From assembly GCA_012841465.1 (NCBI GenBank), contig DUUS01000016.1, positions 1-10,675 on the forward strand: 10,675 bases of DNA, read 5' to 3'. The DNA comes from Mollicutes bacterium (GTDB lineage Bacteria; Bacillota_I; Bacilli_A; RF39; UBA660). Position numbers and translations under genes: made by a program. Positions within the stretch are counted from its first letter, which is position 1, and every line of letters starts with the position of its first letter. The notes under the pieces were generated by a model. It made no database searches. It was not told the origin of the DNA and worked only from the letters and a program-made list of their open reading frames with translations. Positions 1 to 6,517 of the stretch are shown piece by piece.

Positions 1-122
1 TCTTTAGGAAGGTTTTCTATATTTATTTCACTTAATAAACCATTTTCATTTGTTTCAACGACAAGTTTATCTAAAATATGATCTTCATTATAATTAACAT
101 TTGCGACAATTCCTATTTTCAT
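1..122 (-). CDS. Unknown protein, N-terminal 40 residues only (paralogue of the next gene)
   Basis: This is a start-containing fragment cut by the left window edge; 40 codons and two bases are visible. The ATG at 122-120 follows an AGGAGT ribosome site at 133-128, which overlaps the stop codon of the upstream gene, so the two are almost certainly co-transcribed. The visible protein begins MKIGIVANV and carries a VVETNEN stretch at residues 21-27. The upstream neighbour begins MKLGIISEI and has VAVETYEN at about residues 19-26. The two are therefore probably tandem paralogues sharing a short N-terminal module. No function can be assigned from this fragment. Confidence 0.75.
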   Translation of the reverse strand, partial: MKIGIVANVNYNEDHILDKLVVETNENGLLSEINIENLPK

Positions 123-131
123 TTTCTACTC

Positions 132-833
132 CTATAATTTTAAATTATTATTATTTAATTTTAAATAGTCACTTCTTAAGTTAGAGTATGCATAACCATA
201 TGCTTCACATTGTTTAACAGTTTCACAGCCATATACTCCAGCATTTAATAATGTATCTGCTAGATAGATTAATAATTTTGAATCTAATTTGTCTTTATAT
301 TTTTCATACAGAAAATAATAATAAAGCCATGTATTTACATCTACTTTATTAAAAATCGCATATCTTATGAAATTAGATATTTTTAATTTTATATCTTCCG
401 TTTCAAAAGTTTCATCTTTTTTATTAATGTTTTCAATTGAGTTTTCATAAGCTTGTACTAGTCTATCAATAATAAGTAATTCTATTTTAATTAGTTTTTT
501 TACTTTAATAAAAGCGTTTTTATCGGTTTCTTTATTTGTTTCTTTATATTTAGAATAATAATTTTCGTATAAATCAACATATTTTTTTAGTTTTTCTTTT
601 TTAGCATAAAGAAGATAAGATAAACTACTAATCTCTTCAATAGATAAGTTTTCTTCATTTACTTTACTTAATGCATTATTATTAATTTTCACTAATTCAC
701 CTAAAGAAAAAAACTGTTCAGATTTAATATCTGGGTAAATTGTTTTAACATCTTCATTTTCATAGGTTTCAACAGCTACATAATTAAGCTTTTCTTGATC
801 GCGCTCAATCTCTGAAATAATACCAAGTTTCAT
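132..833 (-). CDS. Unknown cytosolic helical protein, 233 aa
   Basis: I do not recognise a family. The protein starts with a short beta-like segment (MKLGIISEIERD, then VAVETYEN) shared with the truncated gene downstream. The rest is mostly Lys/Glu/Asn/Tyr-rich helix and shows no signal peptide or membrane span. Three cysteine or aromatic clusters lie near the C-terminus (GVYGCETVKQCEAYGYAYSN). The start was set at ATG 833-831 because AGGAGT at 846-841 sits 7 nt upstream. A GTG at 842-840 in the same frame overlaps that ribosome site, and the paralogue also begins at this Met. It has its own promoter at 863-891 and is followed after 9 nt by its paralogue. Confidence 0.72.
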   Translation of the reverse strand: MKLGIISEIERDQEKLNYVAVETYENEDVKTIYPDIKSEQFFSLGELVKINNNALSKVNEENLSIEEISSLSYLLYAKKEKLKKYVDLYENYYSKYKETNKETDKNAFIKVKKLIKIELLIIDRLVQAYENSIENINKKDETFETEDIKLKISNFIRYAIFNKVDVNTWLYYYFLYEKYKDKLDSKLLIYLADTLLNAGVYGCETVKQCEAYGYAYSNLRSDYLKLNNNNLKL

Positions 834-838
834 TGTTA

Positions 839-888
839 ACACTCCTTTGTATAACGGTTAATATATTAACAGTAAAAAGAAGGAGTGT
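839..888. repeat. 50-bp interrupted palindrome around a promoter
   Basis: Two nested inverted repeats share one centre (863.5). The inner one is a perfect 14-bp palindrome, GTTAATATATTAAC at 857-870. The outer 9-bp arms are ACACTCCTT (839-847) and AAGGAGTGT (880-888). One outer arm contains the ribosome site of the downstream gene; the other lies between the -35 and the upstream stop codon. There is no U-run, so it does not look like a terminator. It could be an operator. In read-through RNA it could instead be a hairpin hiding the ribosome site. Confidence 0.7.
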
Positions 889-891
889 CAA
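863..891 (-). promoter_or_regulatory. SigA-type promoter for the 833-gene
   Basis: On the minus strand a perfect -35 TTGACA (891-886) is separated by 17 nt from a -10-like TAATAT (868-863, 4 of 6 consensus bases). The predicted transcript start is near 856, about 10 nt before the ribosome site. The -35 overlaps the stop codon of the preceding lipoprotein gene. The -10 lies inside a perfect 14-bp palindrome, which suggests an operator, though that is inference. Confidence 0.6.
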
Positions 892-1328
892 GCATTATTA
901 TTTAAATAAATATATTTGCCGAGGCACTCTTCTAACCCTGAAATAGACTCATAACATTCTTTATCTTTTTTTGAATCTGCATCTAAGTATCTAACTACTT
1001 TTCCTTTTTTAATTATTGCGACTGATGGATAATATTTAACTTTTTTATCTAAATTAGTTTCTTTTATATTTTCAAAATTAATTTCATAGATTGTTAAGTT
1101 ATTATTTATAGTAAATTCATTAATAATATCTCTAAAATCAGTTACTGCTGGACATAATAAAGCACTTATAAAAATAATAAATGTTTCTTCAGAGTTTACT
1201 AACCTATTATATTCATCTTGATCTATTTTTATTATTTCAGCTTTTTTATAATAACTTTCATTTAAATAAAATTTATTAGAGCAACCAAAACTAATAAGTA
1301 TTATTGTTAATAATAATATTTTTTTCAT
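888..1328 (-). CDS. Thioredoxin-fold lipoprotein with degenerate CPAV active site
   Basis: The 146-residue protein starts with MKK, a hydrophobic stretch and ISFGC, a loose lipobox with Cys16, so it is probably a lipoprotein on the outer face of the membrane. A thioredoxin-like domain follows at about residues 35-140: a strand ETFIIFISALL, then C59-P-A-V where a CxxC motif would sit, then YYPSVAIIKKGKVV with the cis-proline at 101. Only the first active-site cysteine is kept, so ordinary dithiol exchange is unlikely. Cys125 and Cys135 are possible partners. The ATG overlaps the TGA of the upstream rhodanese gene by 4 nt (ATGA), and its own ribosome site is poor, so translation is probably coupled. 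The family call rests on the fold pattern. The function is unknown; redox or sulfur handling with the rhodanese partner is inference. Confidence 0.7.
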   Translation of the reverse strand: MKKILLLTIILISFGCSNKFYLNESYYKKAEIIKIDQDEYNRLVNSEETFIIFISALLCPAVTDFRDIINEFTINNNLTIYEINFENIKETNLDKKVKYYPSVAIIKKGKVVRYLDADSKKDKECYESISGLEECLGKYIYLNNNA

Positions 1329-2008
1329 TTTATTTTTTCTAAATATTCAAAATCAATATCATATATTTTTAATTTATAAAAATCATAGGTTACTTTATCA
1401 TCAATTGTCTTTTTAATTTGAATATTATTATTTCCTTCATAAAACCAGTGTCCACCAACATTATAAATTTTATCTTTGTCCCATCCAAGAGAAATAAGCA
1501 GGTCTTTCATCATTCCAGCATAGCCCCCACCACCACACATTAAGAAGATGTTTTTATCTTTAGGAAAGTGATATTCTAAATAATCCATTGATTCTTTATA
1601 ATTAATATTATATTTTCCATCATCAAGCAATGTAAATAAGGTTTCTCCTTGATAGGTATCACCTACTTCTTCTGGTAGGTTATTTACATTAACTATTTTA
1701 GGAAGTGGAGTTACTTCAAAACCGTCTATAATACCTGATAGATAAGAATCGCCTCCAATTGCTTCATAATCAGCCTCATCTACAAGCATTCTAACATCAC
1801 GGTAGACACTATCTTTTCGATTTAAATAATTATCAATTGTCTCTTCATTGATGTTTTTATCAATTCCAAAGGTCCCTCTCATTCCTTCACTTAATTCTGG
1901 CTTAGGAAGCTCTTTTTCTTTTTCTTCTTTGAAATTTAGATTATTACCTATTAAACTTCCTAGTAGTAGTGCGATAAGTATTAATAAATACCATTTAATA
2001 TTTTTCAT
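1325..2008 (-). CDS. Membrane-anchored extracytoplasmic rhodanese-like protein
   Basis: The 227-residue protein has an uncleaved-looking N-terminal membrane segment (about 7-21, preceded by MKNIK) and then a single rhodanese-like domain outside the membrane. Landmarks are DVRMLVDEADYEAIGGDSYL (71-90), the active-site loop C158-GGGGYAGMM, and the closing YNVGGHWFYEG (182-192). In ordinary rhodaneses the loop is CxxGxRS, with Arg helping bind the persulfide. Here the loop has the Cys and the third-position Gly but Tyr163 replaces Arg. The start has a strong AAGGAGG site about 7 nt upstream. The gene overlaps the thioredoxin-like lipoprotein gene by 4 nt, so the two products probably act together at the cell surface. 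Sulfurtransferase activity is uncertain. Confidence 0.82.
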   Translation of the reverse strand: MKNIKWYLLILIALLLGSLIGNNLNFKEEKEKELPKPELSEGMRGTFGIDKNINEETIDNYLNRKDSVYRDVRMLVDEADYEAIGGDSYLSGIIDGFEVTPLPKIVNVNNLPEEVGDTYQGETLFTLLDDGKYNINYKESMDYLEYHFPKDKNIFLMCGGGGYAGMMKDLLISLGWDKDKIYNVGGHWFYEGNNNIQIKKTIDDKVTYDFYKLKIYDIDFEYLEKIK

Positions 2009-2030
2009 TTCTATTTCCTCCTTCTTTTTA

Positions 2031-2059
2031 AATATACAACTTTTATTTAAGTTTTAAAA
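2031..2059 (-). promoter_or_regulatory. Weak candidate promoter for the rhodanese gene
   Basis: A TATATT (2036-2031) lies about 10 nt upstream of the AGGAGG ribosome site. At 17-nt spacing the -35 position reads TTTTAA (2059-2054), a poor match. A promoter is expected here because a terminator closes the upstream scpB operon, but the exact site is a guess. Confidence 0.3.
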
Positions 2060-2072
2060 TAAAGTCTAAGTT

Positions 2073-2100
2073 GAAAAATACTCAACCTGTAGTTGAGTAT
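2073..2100 (-). terminator. Intrinsic terminator of the scpAB operon
   Basis: On the minus strand a 9-bp stem, ATACTCAAC (2100-2092) with GTTGAGTAT (2086-2078), encloses a 5-nt loop and runs into a short T-tract (2078-2074). It lies about 30 nt past the scpB stop codon. The T-tract is short, so termination may be partial. Confidence 0.65.
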
Positions 2101-2130
2101 ATATTATGATATTTATTTAATATTGGTAAC

Positions 2131-2685
2131 TTAATTTTCCTTATAAATTGAAGTAAAAAGATCTTTATCATCTTCATCAATGTTTTTATCAAATCGAGGA
2201 AGATCATTTATAGTAGCAAGACCAAAATAATCTAAAAATTCACTTGTCGTCTGATATAAATTAGGTCTACCAGGAAGATCACTTTTACCTACTTCTTTAA
2301 CTAAGCCTTTAGCAACTAGTTTTCTAATCATGTGACCAGACTGGACACCTCTTATGTCATCTACTTCAAGTCTGGTTACTGGCTGATTATATGCAATTAT
2401 TGCTAGGGTTTCTAGAGCTACAGGAGTGAGTGCATTAGTTTCAGGATTATCAGCTAATTTTTTTAAATATTCTTTATGTTCTTTTTTTGTTGTAAGTTTA
2501 AAGGCATCTCCTAAGTAAGAAACTCTTAAACCTCTTTTATTATCTTCATAGGTCTTCTTTAAGCTTTTAAGAAGCTCTTTTGCTTCACTTTCGTTTATAT
2601 CCATTATTTCACATACTGCTTTTAAGCTAATACCTTCATCACCAACAACGAATAAAATACCTTCTAGTACTCCTTCTAAATTCAT
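2131..2685 (-). CDS. scpB: Segregation and condensation protein ScpB
   Basis: ScpB dimerises, binds ScpA and is part of the SMC-ScpA-ScpB condensin that compacts and resolves newly replicated chromosomes near the origin. The 184 residues show two winged-helix halves. The second carries the family signature: ALTPVALETLAIIAYNQPVT at 85-104, then DIRGVQSG at 110-117 and LPGRPNLYQTTSEFLDYFGL at 137-156. Length is usual for the family. The ATG shares one base with the scpA stop codon (TAATG), so the pair is translationally coupled, giving the expected scpA-scpB order. The acidic tail after residue 165 is variable in the family. Confidence 0.95.
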   Translation of the reverse strand: MNLEGVLEGILFVVGDEGISLKAVCEIMDINESEAKELLKSLKKTYEDNKRGLRVSYLGDAFKLTTKKEHKEYLKKLADNPETNALTPVALETLAIIAYNQPVTRLEVDDIRGVQSGHMIRKLVAKGLVKEVGKSDLPGRPNLYQTTSEFLDYFGLATINDLPRFDKNIDEDDKDLFTSIYKEN

Positions 2686-3401
2686 TAATTACCACTCGTT
2701 TCTAAGTATATATCTTTAAAGTTATTTTTTTGAGTTAAAATTATTTCTCCATTTTTAGTCATATTTAAAATTGAAAGAAATGTCACGACTACATATGATT
2801 TAGATATAGATTCAAATAAATCAATAAATTTAATTTTACCACTACACTGTTTAAGTTTCTTTCTGATACTTAAACATCTTTCTTCAACACTATATTCTTT
2901 TCTTGTTACTTTAGTATTTACTGGCTGTTTTAATTCTTCTCTTTTTAAAAATAAAGAAAAGGCATTAAGTAAATCATCTAATGTTACATTACTATTTATA
3001 TCGGTGAATTTATCTTTATATTCATCCATTCTACTTGGTATTTTAGTATATACTTCTTGTCTTCTTTCTTCTAGGTTTCTAAACTCACTTGCGACACTTT
3101 TAATTTTTTCATATTCTAATAGTCTTCTAGTTAAATCTTCTGGATTATTAAATTCATATTCTTCTTCATCTTCAATTTCTTCATTTAATAAAAATTTACT
3201 TTTTAAATGAATAAGTTCACTTGCCATTACTAAATATTCACTTGAGGCATCAATTGTTAAATCTTCATTTGATTCAATAAATTCTAAATATTCGTTTGTT
3301 ATTAAAGAAATATCTATATTATAGATATCCATTTTATTTGCTTTTATTAAATGTAATAATAAATCTAAGGGACCTTCAAAGTCGTTTATTGTAAATATCA
3401 T
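2685..3401 (-). CDS. scpA: Segregation and condensation protein ScpA (kleisin)
   Basis: ScpA is the bacterial kleisin that bridges the SMC heads and binds ScpB. The 238-residue product begins MIFTINDFEGPLDLLLHLI, the hallmark N-terminus, followed by the conserved DIYNIDISLITNEYLEFI. A Glu-rich linker (NEEIEDEEEYEF) separates this from the C-terminal winged helix (RCLSIRKKL through VTFLSILNMTKNGEI) that contacts the SMC cap. The start at ATG 3401-3399 overlaps the upstream stop by 4 nt (ATGA). An in-frame TTG two codons earlier (3407) sits closer to the AAAGG at about 3418-3414, so initiation there cannot be excluded. Confidence 0.94.
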   Translation of the reverse strand: MIFTINDFEGPLDLLLHLIKANKMDIYNIDISLITNEYLEFIESNEDLTIDASSEYLVMASELIHLKSKFLLNEEIEDEEEYEFNNPEDLTRRLLEYEKIKSVASEFRNLEERRQEVYTKIPSRMDEYKDKFTDINSNVTLDDLLNAFSLFLKREELKQPVNTKVTRKEYSVEERCLSIRKKLKQCSGKIKFIDLFESISKSYVVVTFLSILNMTKNGEIILTQKNNFKDIYLETSGN

Positions 3402-4306
3402 TTGCAATCATAACCTTTAGCTTTCATTTCATAATGAACTTTTCTTGCATCTTCATCTAAGCGGTAATAAGTAAAGACTAAATAATCACCCAGAGTATAT
3501 GTATCAACTTTTGTTAAATCTAAATTTGCTATTATTTCAAAACCAACATCAGTTTCTTTAACTATTGTTGAACCTTCATCTAAACTATTTAAATAATCGG
3601 CTTTTTCTTTTTGAAAGTGAAGAGATAAAATATAGGCATCAATATTATCAATATTATTATTTACAAATTTATGTTCCACTCTTTTAAGAAGACCATCTTT
3701 AAACTGATACTTAAGAGTATTTTGAAATTTAGTACAAGTTATTGATGAGTAACCATCATTGTCAACAAACATTGTTATATCTTCAAATTCAGTTAATTTG
3801 ATTACTTTTCCATAATAATCTTCATTACTGTTAAATTCAACCTCTGGAAGGCTAATATTCATAGTTAAACCATCATCAGTAACTATTCCGATTAATTTAA
3901 CATTGGTTACAAAATTATCCTCTTTATCAAATACTTCTATATAATAGGGAGTATAATCTAAAATATTATTTTCTTCATTATCATATTTAACAAAATATCT
4001 AATAAAGTTTCCTTCTAATGTAATATTAGAAATTGTTATATCTTCAAAAGATATAAAGGTATCTTCATTTAAGATAACTCTATTAATATTATTCTCTTCA
4101 TCAATATCTTCTTTATTAAATATTTTTTGATATAAGGCACCTAGAGGTGTATCTGGATCAGATAAAGAATCATCAATAAGTGGTATTAAAATAGTAACCG
4201 TAATAATTATAAAAAAGATAAGAAATACAAGCAATGGCTTACTAGATTTTTGTTTCTTTAACTCACCTAACACTACTGGCTGTAATGAATTATTATTTTC
4301 ATTCAT
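3398..4306 (-). CDS. Unknown membrane-anchored protein, first gene of the scpAB operon
   Basis: I do not recognise a family. The 302-residue product has a short Asn-rich and Lys-rich cytosolic N-terminus, one membrane helix at about residues 25-46 (LLVFLIFFIIITVTILIPLI), and a long extracytoplasmic part. That part is rich in beta-type alternating sequence, for example FISFEDITISNITLEGNFIRYFVKYDN and YYIEVFDKEDNFVTNVKLIG. This resembles an immunoglobulin-like or DUF-type surface domain, but that is only an impression. The start was placed at ATG 4306, about 8 nt after AAAGTGGG. A GTG at 4318 would put the start inside that ribosome site. The gene overlaps scpA by 4 nt, so all three are made from one message. 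Confidence 0.75.
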   Translation of the reverse strand: MNENNNSLQPVVLGELKKQKSSKPLLVFLIFFIIITVTILIPLIDDSLSDPDTPLGALYQKIFNKEDIDEENNINRVILNEDTFISFEDITISNITLEGNFIRYFVKYDNEENNILDYTPYYIEVFDKEDNFVTNVKLIGIVTDDGLTMNISLPEVEFNSNEDYYGKVIKLTEFEDITMFVDNDGYSSITCTKFQNTLKYQFKDGLLKRVEHKFVNNNIDNIDAYILSLHFQKEKADYLNSLDEGSTIVKETDVGFEIIANLDLTKVDTYTLGDYLVFTYYRLDEDARKVHYEMKAKGYDCK

Positions 4307-4329
4307 TTTAATACCCACTTTCTACTATA

Positions 4330-4338
4330 AGTATATCA
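4330..4338 (-). promoter_or_regulatory. Extended -10 promoter of the 4306-scpA-scpB operon
   Basis: The minus strand reads TGATATACT (4338-4330), a TGn extended -10 with 5 of 6 bases of TATAAT. There is no good -35 at 16-18 nt, which extended -10 promoters tolerate. The predicted start is near 4323, just past the miaB terminator. Confidence 0.55.
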
Positions 4339-4374
4339 AAGATAATAATAAATTAAAAGATATTAAATAACATG

Positions 4375-4403
4375 AAAAAACTTAACCCATATTGGTTAAG
4401 TTT
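4375..4403 (-). terminator. Intrinsic terminator of miaB
   Basis: On the minus strand a perfect 10-bp stem, AAACTTAACC (4403-4394) with GGTTAAGTTT (4387-4378), encloses a 6-nt loop. It is followed at once by a run of six T (4380-4375, the first three inside the stem). It starts 7 nt past the miaB stop codon. Confidence 0.9.
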
Positions 4404-4409
4404 AGTTAA

Positions 4410-5810
4410 TTAAATCTCTTCTCCATCTAAACTAAAGCTTTTAGCATCAATTATTTTAACATCAATTATTTTACCAATGTTTTCTTTGCTTCCTTTTACA
4501 TTTACTAGTTTCATTGTTTCAGTATAACCAGTTATTTTGTCTTTATCTTTTTCACTTATACCAGTTATTAGTACTTTTTGAATAGTCCCTAGGGTTTTTA
4601 AATTACTTTCTTTACTATATTTATTAATTAGTTTATTTAAACTTTGTAGTCTTTTATTTTTTTCTTCTAGTGTTGTATTATCTTTCATTTTTGATGCAGG
4701 AGTACCTTCTCTTGCGGAAAAAATAAAAGTAAAGGCTCCATCAAACTTACATTTATTTACTAAATCTAAAGTTTCTTTAAAGTCTTCCTCGGTTTCACCT
4801 GGAAAACCAACTATAATATCAGTAGTAATAGAGGCATTTTTAACTTTTGATTTTAGTTTATTAAATAATGTTAAATATTCTTCTTTAGTATATCTTCTAT
4901 TCATTAATCTTAAAATATTATTAGAACCACTTTGAACAGGAAGATGAATATAGGGCATAATATTATCATATTTAGATATTACATCAATCATTTCATCAGT
5001 AAAATCCCAAGGATGACTAGTAACAAATCTAATTCTTTCAATACCAGTTTTACTTACCATTTCAAGAAGATTACTAAAGGTAGTACTATCTTCTAAGTCT
5101 TTTCCATAAGCATTTACATTTTGACCTAGTAAAGTAACTTCTTTATAACCATTTTCTTTTAAGTCTTTTATTTCTTTAATAATATCTTTACTTAATCTAC
5201 TTCTTTCTTTTCCTCTTGTATAAGGAACAATACAGTAGGTACAAAATTTATCACAGCCATACATAATATTAACAAAGGCAGTTATATTTGAATCTCTTTT
5301 ATATAGATTATCAAATTCAATTACATCGCCTTCTTTACTATAAACACTTATTTTTTGTTTTCCACTGTATTTTTCAAGCATTGTTGGAACTTCACTTATA
5401 TTATGGGTTCCAAATACTATATCTATATAGGGATGTCTCTCTTTAATTTCTTTTACTACAGACTCCTCTTGAGCCATGCAGCCACATAGTCCGATTAAAA
5501 GTTCAGGATTTTTTTCTTTTAAATGTTTTAGTCTTCCTAAAAAGCCAAAAACTTTATCATGGGCATTTTCTCTTATTGCACATGTGTTTAAAATAATAAA
5601 ATCGCTTTTTTCAAGTACTTTGCTTTCACTAAAACCTAAGGTTTCAAGTAATCCTTTAATTTCTTCTGAGTCATGAACATTCATCTGACAACCATAGGTT
5701 CTTATATAATAAGTTTTCCCTTCATATATTCTTTGGTTAGTTCTATTTTCATATATATATTCTGCTTTTTTAAATCTTTTAGCAGCATCACGCATATTAG
5801 GTAAATTCAC
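4410..5810 (-). CDS. miaB: tRNA-2-methylthio-N6-dimethylallyladenosine synthase MiaB
   Basis: MiaB is a radical-SAM methylthiotransferase that adds the 2-methylthio group to i6A37 in tRNAs reading U-starting codons. The 466 residues show the N-terminal MTTase domain with cluster cysteines C41, C77 and C111 (TYGCQMN, NTCAIRE, GCMAQE). The radical-SAM cluster follows as C186-x3-C190-x2-C193 in YGCDKFCTYCIVPYTRGKERSR, then the barrel (QNVNAYG, IRFVTSHP, HLPVQSGS, DIIVGFPGETEEDF). The C-terminal TRAM domain (about 400-466) binds tRNA. The start is a GTG at 5810 with GGAGTG 8 nt upstream; ATG at 5795 is the alternative. It is transcribed alone between its own promoter and terminator. Confidence 0.96.
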   Translation of the reverse strand: MNLPNMRDAAKRFKKAEYIYENRTNQRIYEGKTYYIRTYGCQMNVHDSEEIKGLLETLGFSESKVLEKSDFIILNTCAIRENAHDKVFGFLGRLKHLKEKNPELLIGLCGCMAQEESVVKEIKERHPYIDIVFGTHNISEVPTMLEKYSGKQKISVYSKEGDVIEFDNLYKRDSNITAFVNIMYGCDKFCTYCIVPYTRGKERSRLSKDIIKEIKDLKENGYKEVTLLGQNVNAYGKDLEDSTTFSNLLEMVSKTGIERIRFVTSHPWDFTDEMIDVISKYDNIMPYIHLPVQSGSNNILRLMNRRYTKEEYLTLFNKLKSKVKNASITTDIIVGFPGETEEDFKETLDLVNKCKFDGAFTFIFSAREGTPASKMKDNTTLEEKNKRLQSLNKLINKYSKESNLKTLGTIQKVLITGISEKDKDKITGYTETMKLVNVKGSKENIGKIIDVKIIDAKSFSLDGEEI

Positions 5811-5829
5811 TTAAATCACTCCACAAACG

Positions 5830-5838
5830 ATTATAACA
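5830..5838 (-). promoter_or_regulatory. Extended -10 promoter of miaB
   Basis: The minus strand reads TGTTATAAT (5838-5830), a TGn extended -10 with a perfect TATAAT. The -35 position has only TATAAA-like sequence. The predicted start is near 5823, giving a very short leader before the GGAGTG ribosome site at 5822-5817, so the true start may lie slightly upstream. Confidence 0.6.
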
Positions 5839-5907
5839 TAATCAATTATATTTTTATACTATCTTTAGTAAATTATTTATTCAGTAATAAATACCTCTAA
5901 TACTTAC

Positions 5908-5936
5908 TCACTAATTTTAAAAACCATCATAAAATA
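5908..5936 (+). promoter_or_regulatory. SigK-like (mother-cell sporulation) promoter of the coat gene
   Basis: TCAC (5908-5911) is separated by 16 nt from CATAAAATA (5928-5936). This fits the late mother-cell pattern (CAC-type -35, CATAnnnTA -10) known for SigK and is close to SigE. It lies about 30 nt before the coat gene start, with no convincing SigA site between. The AT-rich background makes chance matches fairly easy; the gene it precedes is what makes it credible. Confidence 0.5.
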
Positions 5937-5966
5937 TATTGAGTATATATGAAAGGGTGAAAATAT

Positions 5967-6428
5967 ATGTGTAATAAAGAAAGATCTGGAAGTGGTAACT
6001 GTATTGCTGAAGTACTAAGCGTAATTGATATACTGCAAAAAAATGCTTGTCCTGGAAAAAGCTGTACTGAAGGATGCGATAGACCTAGTTTAGGTGGTGG
6101 ACCAAGCTGCCTAGTATGTAATACAAGACCAATTCAATTATTTACTTGCTGTGGTAACGGAGTCCCGTTTTCAATGCCAACTTGTAAAGATTTAACAATT
6201 GTCTGCTCTAATCCAGAAGGAGCTAGTCCAGCTCTTGATTGCTCATCAGTATTTAGAGTTGAAAAATTAGAAGGAAACTGTGCTACATTTAGAGTACTTG
6301 AACCAAATACTAACAATGAATCTGGCTGCTTTGATGAGTGGCTAGCTACTAATAGTTTCTTTACAATGGATTTATCTTGCTTATGTGCTATTAGATGTTT
6401 AACAGATACTTATGTAGATTGTGTATAA
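5967..6428 (+). CDS. CotY/CotZ-family spore coat protein
   Basis: The 153-residue protein is very cysteine-rich (18 Cys), unlike every other protein here. It follows the CotY/CotZ pattern: an N-terminal NCIAEVLSVIDILQ helix, Cys-rich CPGKSCTEGCDRP (28-40), LFTCCGNGVPF (58-68), FRVEKLEGNCATFRVL (96-111), and the family-type ending FFTMDLSCLCAIRCLTDTYVDC. In Bacillus, CotY and CotZ form the disulfide-linked crust, the outermost spore layer. Length matches (about 150-160). The ATG has an AAAGGGTGA ribosome site 7 nt upstream, and a SigK-like promoter precedes it. It is a single-gene unit, since a strong terminator follows. The family is clear; crust location in this organism is inference. Confidence 0.88.
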   Translation: MCNKERSGSGNCIAEVLSVIDILQKNACPGKSCTEGCDRPSLGGGPSCLVCNTRPIQLFTCCGNGVPFSMPTCKDLTIVCSNPEGASPALDCSSVFRVEKLEGNCATFRVLEPNTNNESGCFDEWLATNSFFTMDLSCLCAIRCLTDTYVDCV

Positions 6429-6436
6429 GAAATATT

Positions 6437-6468
6437 AAAAACTTTTATGAAAATATAAAAGTTTTTTT
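6437..6468 (+). terminator. Intrinsic terminator of the coat protein gene
   Basis: A perfect 12-bp stem, AAAAACTTTTAT (6437-6448) with ATAAAAGTTTTT (6455-6466), has a GAAAAT loop and continues into T to 6468. It starts 8 nt past the stop codon. It separates the coat gene from the EIIB-like gene. Confidence 0.88.
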
Positions 6469-6495
6469 ATTGTTTTATTTTTAACTTATTTAGTG

Positions 6496-6501
6496 TATAA
6501 T
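6496..6501 (+). promoter_or_regulatory. Probable -10 of the EIIB-like gene
   Basis: A perfect TATAAT (6496-6501) lies 16 nt before the ATG. The -35 region is poor (TTTTAT at 6473-6478 at 17-nt spacing; TTGTTT is 20 nt away). The predicted start near 6508 would fall at the edge of the AGGTGAT ribosome site, so the leader is unusually short or the start is slightly upstream. Confidence 0.45.
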
Positions 6502-6517
6502 TAATTAGGTGATGCAT

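Noticed and set aside
2068..2100. The GTTGAGTAT repeat after scpB as a regulatory operator
   Set aside because: The hairpin plus T-tract directly after a stop codon is explained more simply as a terminator.
6134..6316. Minus-strand frame inside the coat protein gene
   Set aside because: The plus-strand coat protein has clear family motifs; this is an antisense shadow.
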